64,000 bases of DNA, taken from positions 1 to 64,000 of the forward strand of contig JAHZKX010000023.1 of the NCBI GenBank assembly GCA_022600195.1, in the 5' to 3' direction. Under the pieces are notes generated by a model that was given only the letters and a program-made list of their open reading frames with translations, was not told the origin of the DNA and ran no database searches. The DNA comes from Planctomycetota bacterium (GTDB taxonomy: Bacteria > Planctomycetota > Planctomycetia > Planctomycetales > Planctomycetaceae). Position 1 is the stretch's first letter. Each line of letters opens with the position of its first letter. Made by a program: the position numbers and the translations under genes. Positions 1-10,525 of this stretch are shown here, piece by piece.

Positions 1-95
1 CGTTGGGGTATGTGGCCCCAGCAGAGTTTGCGAGTCGCTGTGCAGTTTCCAATCGGGCTGCGCCCTCACTACAACTGCACAGCGAAATTACCTAA
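1..95 (+). CDS. IS3-family transposase (OrfB, integrase core), C-terminal fragment cut by the window edge
   Basis: Frame from nt 3 reads LGYVAPAEFASRCAVSNRAAPSLQLHSEIT*, matching the conserved 'LGY..PAEFA' C-terminal end of IS3-group integrases; stop TAA at 93-95. Confidence 0.75.
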   Translation, partial: LGYVAPAEFASRCAVSNRAAPSLQLHSEIT

Positions 96-140
96 ACCAA
101 CCTTCATAAGGGCTGGTACAACTTTTTAATGCAGGTCAGT
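1..140 (+). mobile_element. Right end of an IS3-family insertion sequence (partial)
   Basis: Transposase C-terminus followed by 'GGCTGGTACAACTTTTTAATGCAGGTCA', which resembles IS3-group right ends. The exact boundary (~138) is inferred. Confidence 0.5.
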
Positions 141-1165
141 GTCTTCGATGTTTTTTCGAAAATAAACCGATCTCACAGTTATCGCATACAGGAAAAGACT
201 AGTCGTAACTATTATCCGATCCTTCAACAAAATGTCGGCTGTGACTTCCGTATGATAAGAGAGGAAAATCGCGATCACGTCACGCAAATGAATATCAATA
301 GCAAAGTTGATGGCACGACCGTTGCTTTTTGCTTAACCGGACCCTGTCTTACTTTCGTGACAGGTTGACTCAGTATAATCGTTAAGCTTTAACAAGGTCG
401 GTTAACTGATCGTGGATATGTCAAAGACTGCGACTCACACAAGTTGGTGAAGAACCTGTTCGAACAGGTAACAGACGGTTCTTTCTATGAAAAAGTCCAA
501 AAAGAGAACTGATACCGATGATGCAGTACGCCATATGATCTGCAAAGAATCGTAAGATGCGATGTAATATGTAAGAACTTCGAACAGCGACCATGATCCA
601 ATAGGAACCAATAGGAAAGGGAGAGCACCAAAGTAAAATGTGATTTGACGATGTTCTGTATCTCAGCTCCAGGCTAGTCCAGGATACCAGCAAGTCAGTT
701 GGCAGGCTTTCTTAGAATCAGAATGTGACAACAACGAGTTTCATTCAACAGAGATGAACGCATTCCATAAAGGGACAAGGCTTGCAGACTATGATCTGAG
801 CATGTTCATTCTGTGCCTGCTATTGCAGAGTTATTGATTATGCGGGTTAATAACAATTGTTCTGATGAATGCAGGTCGTAACAAATGAACTTAGGGTTCT
901 TCACCTCTCACAAATTTCAACCAAAAAGTCACCCGTTATTTCTCAAGATCGCTGATCGGCAATGACGATCTATTTTGCACATCTTGACAATAGTTGAGAA
1001 GCGACAGCAGGTGATAGCATAAACAGACAAATGATGTCGAATTGGTTGATGGAATAATTTTAAAGCTCATAGTGCACCTGTCCCGATCACTTTTCTCTTT
1101 ACAAGATATATTTATCCTGAGAAGACCAACTTTAACGAATCGCACGCCTTAGGGAGCAGCATCGC

Positions 1166-1438
1166 ATGCCTTTGTGTCCCAAACACACTAGTCATCAGGT
1201 TAAGGAAGCCCACTCAAGATTAGGAAGATCGCTTGTAAAAATTCAAAAAACTCATCAATTATCAACCGTAGAATCTGAAACACTGGAAACCATGTTCCAC
1301 AACTGGGAAAAGAAATGGGTGCACCGCCGCGAGTTAATCTCCAGTCGCATCCAGATGATTGAAAATCAACTGAAAGAGTTGGGAGATCCAGAGCTTCCAA
1401 TGCCTCCGTTCGCCATTTTCGACGCACCGGGAGAGTAA
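1166..1438 (+). CDS. Small hypothetical protein (90 aa)
   Basis: ATG ORF with a charged, helix-rich composition; no recognised family. A competing antisense ORF exists. Confidence 0.5.
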   Translation: MPLCPKHTSHQVKEAHSRLGRSLVKIQKTHQLSTVESETLETMFHNWEKKWVHRRELISSRIQMIENQLKELGDPELPMPPFAIFDAPGE

Positions 1439-1483
1439 TCACAAAGCGACTAGCTTCATCATAGGTTGAAAGATTAGATCAAT

Positions 1484-1501
1484 GCCTGGAATCATCCAGG
1501 C
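1484..1501. terminator. Hairpin GCCTGGA-ATCA-TCCAGGC between convergent genes; weak terminator candidate
   Basis: Perfect 7-bp stem with 4-nt loop between 1166-1438(+) and 1532-2677(-); no good T-tract. Confidence 0.35.
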
Positions 1502-1531
1502 GGATCTTGTCATTCCATCAGATGAGGGAGC

Positions 1532-2677
1532 TCATGATCGTAGTTGATTGACAACTCTGCTGATTCGACGAATGGCTTCTTCGATTTCCTCACTCGTATT
1601 GAGAATCGACAGGCTTAATCGAACAGCAGAGCGGTAAACACTCTCTTCGCAATTCATGGCCAGCATTACAGGGGCGGGGTCTCGCGAACCGCTTGCGCAG
1701 GCACTGCCCAGAGAGCAGGAAATGCCGGCCAGATCAAGAGAAATCAGTAACGCTTCTCCATCCAGACCGGGGAATGAGATATTGAGCGTATTTGCCAGTC
1801 GGTGTTGTTGTGAACCGTTAACGACAACGGGAGCACACTTTTCACTGAGAGCTTGTTGTAAGCGATCTCTGAGAGCGGCTATTTTTTGAGATTGTGATTC
1901 TCTGTCGTGCAACATGCATTTCAGAGCATGTGCCATTCCCGCGGCCAGCGCCACAGGTTCGGTGCCTGCGCGCCGTCCGCGCTCCTGGTGGCCTCCGACG
2001 AGTTGAGGAAGCAGGCGTGCTCCCTCTTTAACAACTATTGCACCGATACCACGTGGACCATGAAATTTATGAGCCCCCAGACTAATGGCTGTGGCGCCGG
2101 ATTCTTGAAAGTTAAACGGAATTTTGCCGATCGCTTGAACACAGTCCAGATGCAGAGGAACCCCTTTTTCTTCACAAATATCTGCAATCGGGGCAATCTC
2201 CTGGATGACTCCTGTTTCATTGTGGGCCAGAATGATGGTGACAAGTTGAATCCTCTCCCAGTCTAACCGGGGGAGTTGGCTCTGATCGATTCTACCATCA
2301 GTGCCGATTTTCAAGAGCCTCTTTTTCATTCCCTGTGAAGACAACCTGCGAATGGTATTCACGGTCGCCGGGTGTTCGCCATCGGTTAAGGCGATCTCAC
2401 CAGGGATTCCCGTCAGAAATCCTTGAATGGCAAGATTGATCGCTTCTGTACCCCCACTGGTGAATATGACTTCCTGAGGTTTCGATCCCAGTAGCGATGC
2501 CATTTGTTCTCGGGCATCTTCCAGCACTCTGCGTGCCTGACGTCCCTCGGCATGCGCACTTCCCGGATTGGCGTAATGTGTCCGGTACTGTTCTGCTACA
2601 AGTTCCACGACTTCATTCAAAGGTTGCGTTGTGGAATTGTTGTCCAGAAAGATGCGTTGTGAATCGGGAATCGACAT
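1532..2677 (-). CDS. Cysteine desulfurase (NifS/IscS-like, class V aminotransferase)
   Basis: Motifs IFLDNNSTTQP, HNETGVIQEI, SLGAHKFHGPRGIGA (PLP lysine) and SCSLGSACASGS. Confidence 0.93.
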   Translation of the reverse strand: MSIPDSQRIFLDNNSTTQPLNEVVELVAEQYRTHYANPGSAHAEGRQARRVLEDAREQMASLLGSKPQEVIFTSGGTEAINLAIQGFLTGIPGEIALTDGEHPATVNTIRRLSSQGMKKRLLKIGTDGRIDQSQLPRLDWERIQLVTIILAHNETGVIQEIAPIADICEEKGVPLHLDCVQAIGKIPFNFQESGATAISLGAHKFHGPRGIGAIVVKEGARLLPQLVGGHQERGRRAGTEPVALAAGMAHALKCMLHDRESQSQKIAALRDRLQQALSEKCAPVVVNGSQQHRLANTLNISFPGLDGEALLISLDLAGISCSLGSACASGSRDPAPVMLAMNCEESVYRSAVRLSLSILNTSEEIEEAIRRISRVVNQLRS

Positions 2678-2725
2678 TTGACGTGATTACTTCATAGTCA
2701 GCAAGGTAACAATGGGCCGGGGATT

Positions 2726-3805
2726 TTACCCTTTGACGGCTTCTTTTGCCTGCGCTTTCAGCTGGTTGGGAACATGTTCAATCAGCATATCAATAATATC
2801 GTCCGGCGTGAGTCCTTTACTATCAGCCTGAAATGTCGTCACAATCCGATGCCGGAGAACGGCATGCGCTACTGATTTGATATCCTCGGTCGAAACATGG
2901 AACCGACCTTCCAGAATGGCTCTGGCTTTGGCTCCCAGTACTAAAAACTGACCAGCCCGAGGACCTGCGCCCCAGGATAAATATTCTTTGATAAACTTAG
3001 GCGCTGTTGCTTCAACCGGGCGAGTGGCCCGGACGAGATCGCGGGCATATACAAAGACATGCTCAGCAACAGGTACTTTGCGGACAACTTCCTGCAACGC
3101 TAAAATCTGGCGCCCGGTGAGAGCTGCTTCCAACTCAGGTTTCTGGTTTCCGGTTGTCTGTTTGAGAATCATTAACTCTTCTGCAGCAGACGGATAGTTG
3201 ACCACGACATTGAACATGAATCGGTCCAATTGTGCTTCCGGAAGCGGATACGTTCCTTCCTGTTCAATCGGATTTTGTGTTGCCAGTACAAAGAATGGTT
3301 CCGGTAAACGATACGTACTGGAACCGACGGTGACATGTCGTTCCTGCATGGCTTCCAGTAAGGCAGCCTGTGTTTTGGGAGGTGTGCGGTTAATTTCGTC
3401 CGCCAGGAGTACGTTAGTGAAGAGTGGTCCCTGCATAAATTGAAACGAACGGTGGCCCGTTTCGGGGTCATCCTGCAAAACATCTGTTCCCGTAATATCT
3501 GAGGGCATCAGGTCGGGGGTAAACTGAATTCTGCGGAATGAGAGATGCAGGATTTGGGCAATCGTACTGACCAGCAGAGTTTTAGCCAGACCGGGTACAC
3601 CTACCAGTAGACTATGACCGCGGCTGAATAATGAAATCAGAATTTCATCCACGACTTCGCTCTGGCCAATAATCACTTTACCGATTTCCTCGCGCATGAG
3701 GAGATAGGCATTCGAGAGACCACGGATGGCTTGTGCCTCCAGATCTCGTTGTGCTTCATCATCTTCCTGAATCATGAGTTGATCATCATGGTCGCTCATA
3801 TCCAC
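2726..3805 (-). CDS. MoxR-family AAA+ ATPase
   Basis: Walker A-like [56 protein letters not shown]. Confidence 0.93.
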   Translation of the reverse strand: MDMSDHDDQLMIQEDDEAQRDLEAQAIRGLSNAYLLMREEIGKVIIGQSEVVDEILISLFSRGHSLLVGVPGLAKTLLVSTIAQILHLSFRRIQFTPDLMPSDITGTDVLQDDPETGHRSFQFMQGPLFTNVLLADEINRTPPKTQAALLEAMQERHVTVGSSTYRLPEPFFVLATQNPIEQEGTYPLPEAQLDRFMFNVVVNYPSAAEELMILKQTTGNQKPELEAALTGRQILALQEVVRKVPVAEHVFVYARDLVRATRPVEATAPKFIKEYLSWGAGPRAGQFLVLGAKARAILEGRFHVSTEDIKSVAHAVLRHRIVTTFQADSKGLTPDDIIDMLIEHVPNQLKAQAKEAVKG

Positions 3806-4078
3806 AACAGCCTTATCAAGAATACTCCAAACTACTATTAATTCACTGTATTGTTTATACTTATCAGTAGAACCGAATGGAAGGGGCCATTGGTTTTGTC
3901 GTTAAATGTAGCCCCGATTTCTGATCAATCCTGTTCGTCAGTCAATGTTTAAAAACGCGTCCTTTTTAACCATGGCTGCTCCTGCACTATAATACTCGAT
4001 CCAAGTGGTTCTGGGGACGCTACGATAAACCTGGATACAGGCTAAGTGTTAATATCAGAATAACTTGCAAAACAGAAT

Positions 4079-4906
4079 GTGAGTGAGAAAGTGGCTCAAT
4101 TCCCAGTATCATATCTTGTGTTTGACGTCGAAGCGGTCGCTGACGGAGACTTGATTTCCCGGGTTCGCTATCCCGAAGAAGAATTAACTCCCCAGGCAGC
4201 GATTGCCAAGTATCAGGGAGAACAATTCGAGTCAACAGGCAGTGATTTCATACCTGCAACCTTTATGTTGCCTGTATCTGTCGCCATTGCCAAGATTACC
4301 GCCGATTACCGCCTGCAGGATTTAACAGTCCTTGATGCTCCGAAATTTCGACCGAATATGATTACTAAGAAGTTCTGGCAAGGGTGGACGCACTACGGCC
4401 AGCCCACTTTTGTGACTTTTAATGGCAGGGGTTATGATTTGCCGGTCCTGGAATTGGCCGCATACCGATACGGGATTGCCTTACCGGAATGGTTTAATCT
4501 TAATGCCCGAAGTTTTGAACAGTCCCGAAATCGTTATAATTCTTCGGCGCATATCGACTTAATGGATCTGTTTTCCAACTTCGGTGCCGGTCGAGTTACC
4601 GGAGGCTTGAACTTGCTGGCGAATCTGATTGGAAAACCGGGTAAAACCGGAATTGATGGTTCGAAAGTTCAAGCAATGTATGACGCAGGAAAAGCCGGAG
4701 AAATAAACGACTATTGTCGTTGTGATGTACTGGATACTTATTTTGTGTTTCTTAGGTCTCGGGTTCTTACAGGACAACTCAGCATTGATGAGGAACAGGA
4801 AATCGTGACCGAAGCCTATCGTTACCTTGAACGGGAATCCGAAGGAAACGCTGCCTACCAGCATTATCTGGAGCACTGGGGTGACTGGGAAGCGCCCCAG
4901 GAGTAA
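4079..4906 (+). CDS. Predicted 3'-5' exonuclease, PolB-like exonuclease domain (DNA_pol_B_exo2 type)
   Basis: [12 protein letters not shown] near the N-terminus, [40 protein letters not shown] start. Confidence 0.85.
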   Translation: MSEKVAQFPVSYLVFDVEAVADGDLISRVRYPEEELTPQAAIAKYQGEQFESTGSDFIPATFMLPVSVAIAKITADYRLQDLTVLDAPKFRPNMITKKFWQGWTHYGQPTFVTFNGRGYDLPVLELAAYRYGIALPEWFNLNARSFEQSRNRYNSSAHIDLMDLFSNFGAGRVTGGLNLLANLIGKPGKTGIDGSKVQAMYDAGKAGEINDYCRCDVLDTYFVFLRSRVLTGQLSIDEEQEIVTEAYRYLERESEGNAAYQHYLEHWGDWEAPQE

Positions 4907-4929
4907 GCGCCCGCAAGGCTTACTTTTTG
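4902..4929. terminator. Bidirectional intrinsic terminator hairpin AGTAAGC-GCCCGCAAG-GCTTACT + T-tract
   Basis: 7-bp perfect stem between convergent genes. It includes the TAA of the + gene (4904-4906) and the stop of the - gene (4920-4922). Confidence 0.7.
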
Positions 4930-6125
4930 TATCGCACTTGCATATTTGACAACAGAAACTCCGACACCCGATTGTTTCTGGTCTCAGTGATTTTGACAGG
5001 CAGAGGCTGATGACTGTTGAATTCGATCTCGACCGTATCCCATTTGCTTCCTGTGAGAGGGTGTGGGGGAAAGTTGGGATTTCGTTTGAGCTTCAATGTG
5101 ATGCGTCGTGGTGTAGCGGGATCTTTATCGTCCGTCGATAATTCCTTTGTGAACGACTCGATCTCAAACGCTTGAGGGTCAACGTCGATTAACCAAGGGC
5201 CTAAAACGTCATTAACTGCCGGAGTTCCTGGGCCAAACAGCTTTGCTTGAGTCTTACTCTCTTTTGTGGCTTCGTAGCGCAGCGCGTGATCGCTGGGTTT
5301 GAGCACTGTGATGGGGCCTAGTTTGATCGAGCGAATCCGTTCTGATTCCGCAACCCAGCGTGAGACCAGCTTTTTGATTTCCCTCAATTCACTCTTATTA
5401 ATATTCTCAGAGCTGGATTGGGAAAACGAGATATTTTTGATTGGACCCATTGTGGAAATGAGAGATTGATGCTTTCCGTCTGGCAGAAACACTGCTTTTG
5501 CGACTGTTCGTAGAACTGACTGTGGATGAGATTTTGTTTTCGCTAAGGTTCTCAATTGCATTGCTTTATTAGCCGTCAATTCGATCGAAGCGAATCCTTG
5601 TTTTTGTTTTACAGGATCAGACAGAAACGTCAGTGCTTCTGGCAGCATGGATTGAGTATTGATCCGCAGTTCAAAAGGGCGACAGAGATGTCGAGTGAGA
5701 ACATCCCTGGGTTGGCCTCGCAGGATGAGAGTTGTTTTCGTTTGCTTTACAACTCTCCAATCATAGTCTGAAAGTAACTTTTGCGTATGAACGGGTCGTT
5801 GAAATTCTGAGATCAGCGAAAGTTCATGTCCTGAGAAATAAGTTCGATTCCCTTTTTTAAACTCGTCCACTTTTGAATGGGGAGTTACAGAGGGATGAAA
5901 TTGGGACGCCGCTGACCATTGTTCTATCACTTTTTTGGAATTGGTTCTGATAGGCTTGTAGGGTAGATATTTGCCAGTGCCCTGATCATAGGGCGGCCTT
6001 GATTTTGAGATTCTGCGTGGTTGAGACGGGAGCCGGTCATCTGCCCGAAGTTGCTGATTGCCTGTCAGGATTAATAAGATCAGAGTAGAAATGTAAATAG
6101 GATGACAACGCATCGCTGGACTCAC
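4920..6125 (-). CDS. Secreted hypothetical protein (401 aa)
   Basis: Signal-peptide-like N-terminus (ISTLILLILTGNQQLRA) and full-length ORF; no recognised domain. Confidence 0.8.
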   Translation of the reverse strand: MSPAMRCHPIYISTLILLILTGNQQLRADDRLPSQPRRISKSRPPYDQGTGKYLPYKPIRTNSKKVIEQWSAASQFHPSVTPHSKVDEFKKGNRTYFSGHELSLISEFQRPVHTQKLLSDYDWRVVKQTKTTLILRGQPRDVLTRHLCRPFELRINTQSMLPEALTFLSDPVKQKQGFASIELTANKAMQLRTLAKTKSHPQSVLRTVAKAVFLPDGKHQSLISTMGPIKNISFSQSSSENINKSELREIKKLVSRWVAESERIRSIKLGPITVLKPSDHALRYEATKESKTQAKLFGPGTPAVNDVLGPWLIDVDPQAFEIESFTKELSTDDKDPATPRRITLKLKRNPNFPPHPLTGSKWDTVEIEFNSHQPLPVKITETRNNRVSEFLLSNMQVRYKK

Positions 6126-6293
6126 TATCTAATTAGGGATGCGAATAGAACTTCGCGAGGGAGTGGAAAGCACCGAAAGGCAGGTAACCAGAGAGGCTCG
6201 AAATGTAGCAGAAAAGCCAAATTAGCAAAATGGCAAAATTTCGTCTCTCAATCTGGTTGATAAGCTCAGGCAGGCCAGCGGGTTAGAAAAAAT

Positions 6294-9200
6294 TCAGTTT
6301 TTTTGATTTGTCGGGTCGGGCTTTGGGGTTAACGAATCCTTTTTTTTCTGAATCGTTTGTACCAACGATTTGAATTCGGGTAGTTTCTGTAGCTCACTCA
6401 GGTCAGGATCTTTCTGGATCCATTCGACATCTTCAAATCCGTATTGAGAGGCAACGGTCAGGTGTTGGAGCGCTTTTTCCTGATAAGCTTTTATCCGCTG
6501 GTTGACCTCTGTTGTTTTTGTCTGGTCTCGCAGGTTGATCAAACTGCGGCCGTAAACACAGGCAGTGTTATACCGAAACAAACCACTCTGTTCAAATTGT
6601 TTCACATATCCTTCTATATAGGAAATAGCTTTGTCTTCCTTATGTTCATAAACCATGCAGATGGCCAAACCTGAAATGGCCTGTGAACTCTTGTTATTCA
6701 GATCAAATGCCTTCTGGAAATCTTTCTGTGCTGCCTTCCAGTCTGTCTTCTGTAAATTCGTGTGGCCTCGTCCCGTATAGGCGCTCACATAACGATTATT
6801 TTTACGAATGATTTCATCATAGACCTTCAATGCTTCGTCCCAATTTCCGATTTCATTCAAGATTTGTGCTTTGAATAAATATGGTTGTAATTCGTTCGGC
6901 TTGATCTGGATGATCGCATCATAAGCTGCGATGGCTTCTGGATATTGTTTGAGTTTTATATGATGTGAAGCAATGATGAGGTAAGGAAAGGTGTCTAAAG
7001 GAGAAATTTCTATGGCTTTATTAAATTGTTTCAGAGCTTCGGCCGAGTTCGACTGATTGCTGTAAACAAGTCCTTTTGCTACATAGAGGCGGGGGTTCAT
7101 ATTATCGATTCTGAGAGCCTGGTCTGCATATTTTAATGCTTCCTCAAACTTCTTAAGTGAATTATTAGCATCTACCAACCCGATATATGCGGGGATCAAT
7201 AATTGATCGATACTGATTGCAGTATGATATTTTTCAATTGCAGCCTGCCATTTTTTTCCACTTTGCAGTCGCAGTCCTGTTTTGTAATAATTTTGTCCCG
7301 GCGATTTCTCATAAATTTTTGTTAAAGCGCCGTGTGCGGCATTTTTTTTCTCCGCAAGGTTTCCATCATGACGTGCTTGCATAATGGCCTGTCGTGCTTC
7401 GGGCGTGCCTATATTAATCAATGTTGAGTAGATAGTCTGCCAGGTGGAAGGGTCTTTTGTTTTTTGGAGTTTTTCTTGCAATATTAAGAGCGCTTCGTTG
7501 GATGATGAGTATCTCAAGCTTGAAATAGTGCCCTTCACGATCGACGGGTTACTGTCTTGTATCGCCTGTCTGGCCAGTTTGTAATAGTGAGGCGATTCCA
7601 CTTTCCGGAGTGAGGTCAGGATTAATAATTTTTCGGCAGCATTGGCTTTTGGAAAAAATTTCAAGAACTGCTCATCCACAGTCTGGTCCCCAATTAAAGC
7701 CAGAGTTTTAATGATGGAAACTCTCAAGCTGGAACTGAGCTTAGAATTTTGCAATTGTTGAAATAAGAGGGGAATGACACGTGGATCTTTAATCCGGTTA
7801 ATAAAGCTCAGCATCTCTGTGGTAGGAGCCAAGTGTTCCAGATTTGCTAGTACATAATTCATGGCCAGCGTTTCACTCTCGGCGTCTTTGCGTTTTATGA
7901 GTTCCCGAAACGCAACTTCTCTTAATTCCGCATGCGGGGATTTCAAAGCATTGGAGAGTACTTCGAGCAGTTTGGGGTGCCCGTTGAGAACCAAAGCCTT
8001 AATCGCTGCCTGACGCAGCTCCTGGTTGTCACTGGAAAGAAAGTCGTAAATGGCCGCGCCCCATTGCGAACGCGGACTCTGGGAAATGATACCGATGATG
8101 ACGATCTGAGATTTGGGAGGATGCTGTTTTAATATTTGTAACAGAAAATTTTGGCCTTTCGTATAACGGGACTCCGCCAGGCTGGCCACAGCCATTTCAA
8201 ATTGCGATCCGGGTGGCTGACTGGCCACTTTCGCAAGCCGCTCAAATGCGCGTGGATCGCCAAAATAACGAAGTGCATACAAAGCGGCTTCTTGCACGTG
8301 CGGGTTCTGATCGGTAGTGAGTTCTAATACCAGGTCCAGTTCTTCATTTGTTAAATGACGACCACCACTGATCAGCGCCGCAACTTTCACGGGTGGAGAT
8401 CCAATACGGATTTGCTCGGAAACTTTTTCCCTTGAGAGCACGCGCATGGCACTGTCAAGGGCGGCATGGATGGCTGCTTCTTCTGTAAGATGAGTTACTT
8501 TTATATGTGAATAGCGGGGTTTAAAATCTTTAAAAGCATTGCCGGAAAGATGAAGCTCTCTGATCAATGTGGGGAATGCAGGAAACCGTGGTTCCACAAT
8601 CGTATTCGAACCAATTTGTTCAGCGGCGCGGGGTAGCCAGGACTTTACGGCTGATTCAATGAACGAATTCTCAGTGGGAAAGTGAATGACGAACCGTTTG
8701 ATATTTTGCGTGGTGAGTTGGTCGATTTCTTGCATCAGATTACCGATGTTAATCGAGTTCAACTCTCCCGTGATGGTCAGTTCTGCGAGACATCGACTTG
8801 GTCCCATTAATTGAACGGAATGATGTAATTTTCCCAGCTCAAAACGATTGAGGTTCAAGGTTAACTGCTGACCATTGACAGTAGTCTGAAATTCGATTTC
8901 CTGAACACGTGGGCCTGCTTGTAGATTTGAGATCACAATCCATAAGCCGCCCTGTTTGCCTGGCGGGACAATGACTTCGTCCTCAAACTTTAAACTGCTC
9001 AAGCGCTGGCTGCGTTTTTCTATTAGGACAGTTTGGTAACCAAGATTATTTGGTAATTCGGACAGGGGATGAGCCTTCCCGTCCACTTTGGCTTTGATTT
9101 CAGATCGAATCAACTTGAGGTGCTGCGGGCTATGATTGACAAGAATCAAGCGTGTTAAAATGTAGTGAGTACTATTGCGCGTCCGATAGCTGGTGGGCGC

Positions 9201-9497
9201 ACCTTTGAGAGAGTTTTCGACAACCAGATGTGCTGTTGTCTTTTGTGTTACGACAGGTTGATGCGCGGGTTGTTGTTTTAATGTCTTCAACCGGTTTTCA
9301 ATATTGAGTAACTGTAGCCGGGTTCGTGCATTGGAATCTTTCTCACCAGAAATTGCGTCTTTGACATTTTTGGTCTGAGCAGGTTGTGACTGAGCGGATA
9401 CAGAAGCCGATAACAGCATGAGTGCAGCAATCAATGGTACTATCATCAAGATAGAATAATTTTTACATTGCATCCTGTTTGATCCTCTTTTCATCAT
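6294..9497 (-). CDS. Secreted HEAT-repeat + TPR protein (1067 aa)
   Basis: Signal peptide (MIVPLIAALMLLSASVSAQ), central HEAT-like repeats (VQEAALYALRYFGDPRAF, ELRQAAIKALVLNGHPKL), C-terminal TPRs (ALKYADQALRIDNMNPRLYVAKGLVYSNQ). 4-bp overlap with the upstream gene. Confidence 0.88.
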   Translation of the reverse strand: MMKRGSNRMQCKNYSILMIVPLIAALMLLSASVSAQSQPAQTKNVKDAISGEKDSNARTRLQLLNIENRLKTLKQQPAHQPVVTQKTTAHLVVENSLKGAPTSYRTRNSTHYILTRLILVNHSPQHLKLIRSEIKAKVDGKAHPLSELPNNLGYQTVLIEKRSQRLSSLKFEDEVIVPPGKQGGLWIVISNLQAGPRVQEIEFQTTVNGQQLTLNLNRFELGKLHHSVQLMGPSRCLAELTITGELNSINIGNLMQEIDQLTTQNIKRFVIHFPTENSFIESAVKSWLPRAAEQIGSNTIVEPRFPAFPTLIRELHLSGNAFKDFKPRYSHIKVTHLTEEAAIHAALDSAMRVLSREKVSEQIRIGSPPVKVAALISGGRHLTNEELDLVLELTTDQNPHVQEAALYALRYFGDPRAFERLAKVASQPPGSQFEMAVASLAESRYTKGQNFLLQILKQHPPKSQIVIIGIISQSPRSQWGAAIYDFLSSDNQELRQAAIKALVLNGHPKLLEVLSNALKSPHAELREVAFRELIKRKDAESETLAMNYVLANLEHLAPTTEMLSFINRIKDPRVIPLLFQQLQNSKLSSSLRVSIIKTLALIGDQTVDEQFLKFFPKANAAEKLLILTSLRKVESPHYYKLARQAIQDSNPSIVKGTISSLRYSSSNEALLILQEKLQKTKDPSTWQTIYSTLINIGTPEARQAIMQARHDGNLAEKKNAAHGALTKIYEKSPGQNYYKTGLRLQSGKKWQAAIEKYHTAISIDQLLIPAYIGLVDANNSLKKFEEALKYADQALRIDNMNPRLYVAKGLVYSNQSNSAEALKQFNKAIEISPLDTFPYLIIASHHIKLKQYPEAIAAYDAIIQIKPNELQPYLFKAQILNEIGNWDEALKVYDEIIRKNNRYVSAYTGRGHTNLQKTDWKAAQKDFQKAFDLNNKSSQAISGLAICMVYEHKEDKAISYIEGYVKQFEQSGLFRYNTACVYGRSLINLRDQTKTTEVNQRIKAYQEKALQHLTVASQYGFEDVEWIQKDPDLSELQKLPEFKSLVQTIQKKKDSLTPKPDPTNQKN

Positions 9498-10459
9498 ACA
9501 ATCACTTTACCGGCCCGAATTTCAATCCAGGTTTTTATCTCTGATCCCGGCGGCAAAACCCGCAGTCCCGTTTCGGCATCGGCGCTCATTAGATTGATGG
9601 CATTCGTCACACAAGTATAAGGTTCCAGACAGACACAGTTTCGTTGGGCAGGTGTGAAGACCACCAATTCTGAAAAGAGGGAGTCATAATCCTGCGACAC
9701 TAACAGCCCTGCTTGTTGATCCATGATCAGGCATTCGTATTGTTCGGTGCCCTCGGGCATGCCACTCAGAACGTCATCCACGTTTAATTGATCGAGCCAG
9801 GCGCCCTCGCGAAGATCATGTGCCTGGGGAATGGATTTTTTGACGCCGATTGGCAAGCATTGATCCAGAATCCATTCTTCGGTAGCCGGTGATTCAATCA
9901 GACAGTTTTTGAGACTTCCCTTTTCTGACAAGGGGACCTTAAAATAAGGATGTGTTCCCAACCCCCAGGGAACTGATGTGGAACCCGGATTACCAATGCG
10001 AAAGTCGGCTCTCAGTGTTGCGCCTTTGACCTCATATTTCACTTCAATAAAAATATCACCAGGCCAGTAATTCAAACGGTGTTTTCCATCAATACTCAGT
10101 TGAAACTGGGCAATCGCATAGGTTTCTTCCTGTGCAATCACACGCCAGGGCAGGTCCAGACAAAATCCATGAATGGCATTGCCAGTCTGATCATGGTACG
10201 TCTTGTCTGCGGGAAGATCATAACTGACGCCTTCCCATTTATAATGTGCATCCGCGATACGATTCGGGAAGGGAAATAAAATTGGAATCCCGCTACTGCT
10301 GGGACGTTGATCGCCGTGCTGAAATTCGGGATGGGAATCGATCACATCAATACATTGCCCGTCTATCATCGCGCGAAATTGATAACAGTTAAAGCCCAGT
10401 TCCGGCAAGATGCGCGCGGATGAACCTGATGCCGGGTCTGTAATTATAATGGGCGTCAT
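9494..10459 (-). CDS. Aldose 1-epimerase family protein
   Basis: GIPILFPFPNRI, NAIHGF, WGLGTHPYFKVP and VCLEPYTCVTNAIN are typical of galactose mutarotase-like enzymes. Confidence 0.88.
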   Translation of the reverse strand: MTPIIITDPASGSSARILPELGFNCYQFRAMIDGQCIDVIDSHPEFQHGDQRPSSSGIPILFPFPNRIADAHYKWEGVSYDLPADKTYHDQTGNAIHGFCLDLPWRVIAQEETYAIAQFQLSIDGKHRLNYWPGDIFIEVKYEVKGATLRADFRIGNPGSTSVPWGLGTHPYFKVPLSEKGSLKNCLIESPATEEWILDQCLPIGVKKSIPQAHDLREGAWLDQLNVDDVLSGMPEGTEQYECLIMDQQAGLLVSQDYDSLFSELVVFTPAQRNCVCLEPYTCVTNAINLMSADAETGLRVLPPGSEIKTWIEIRAGKVIV

Positions 10460-10525
10460 GCAAAGGGGTACTTTTTCGATAGATTTAAACAGTAGGACGT
10501 AGATTGTTGGGCAAATGTTGTCTTG

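Noticed and set aside
129-1145. ORFs 129-368(+), 421-693(-), 936-1145(-)
   Set aside because: Short, no recognisable motifs, atypical composition; not supportable as genes from sequence alone.
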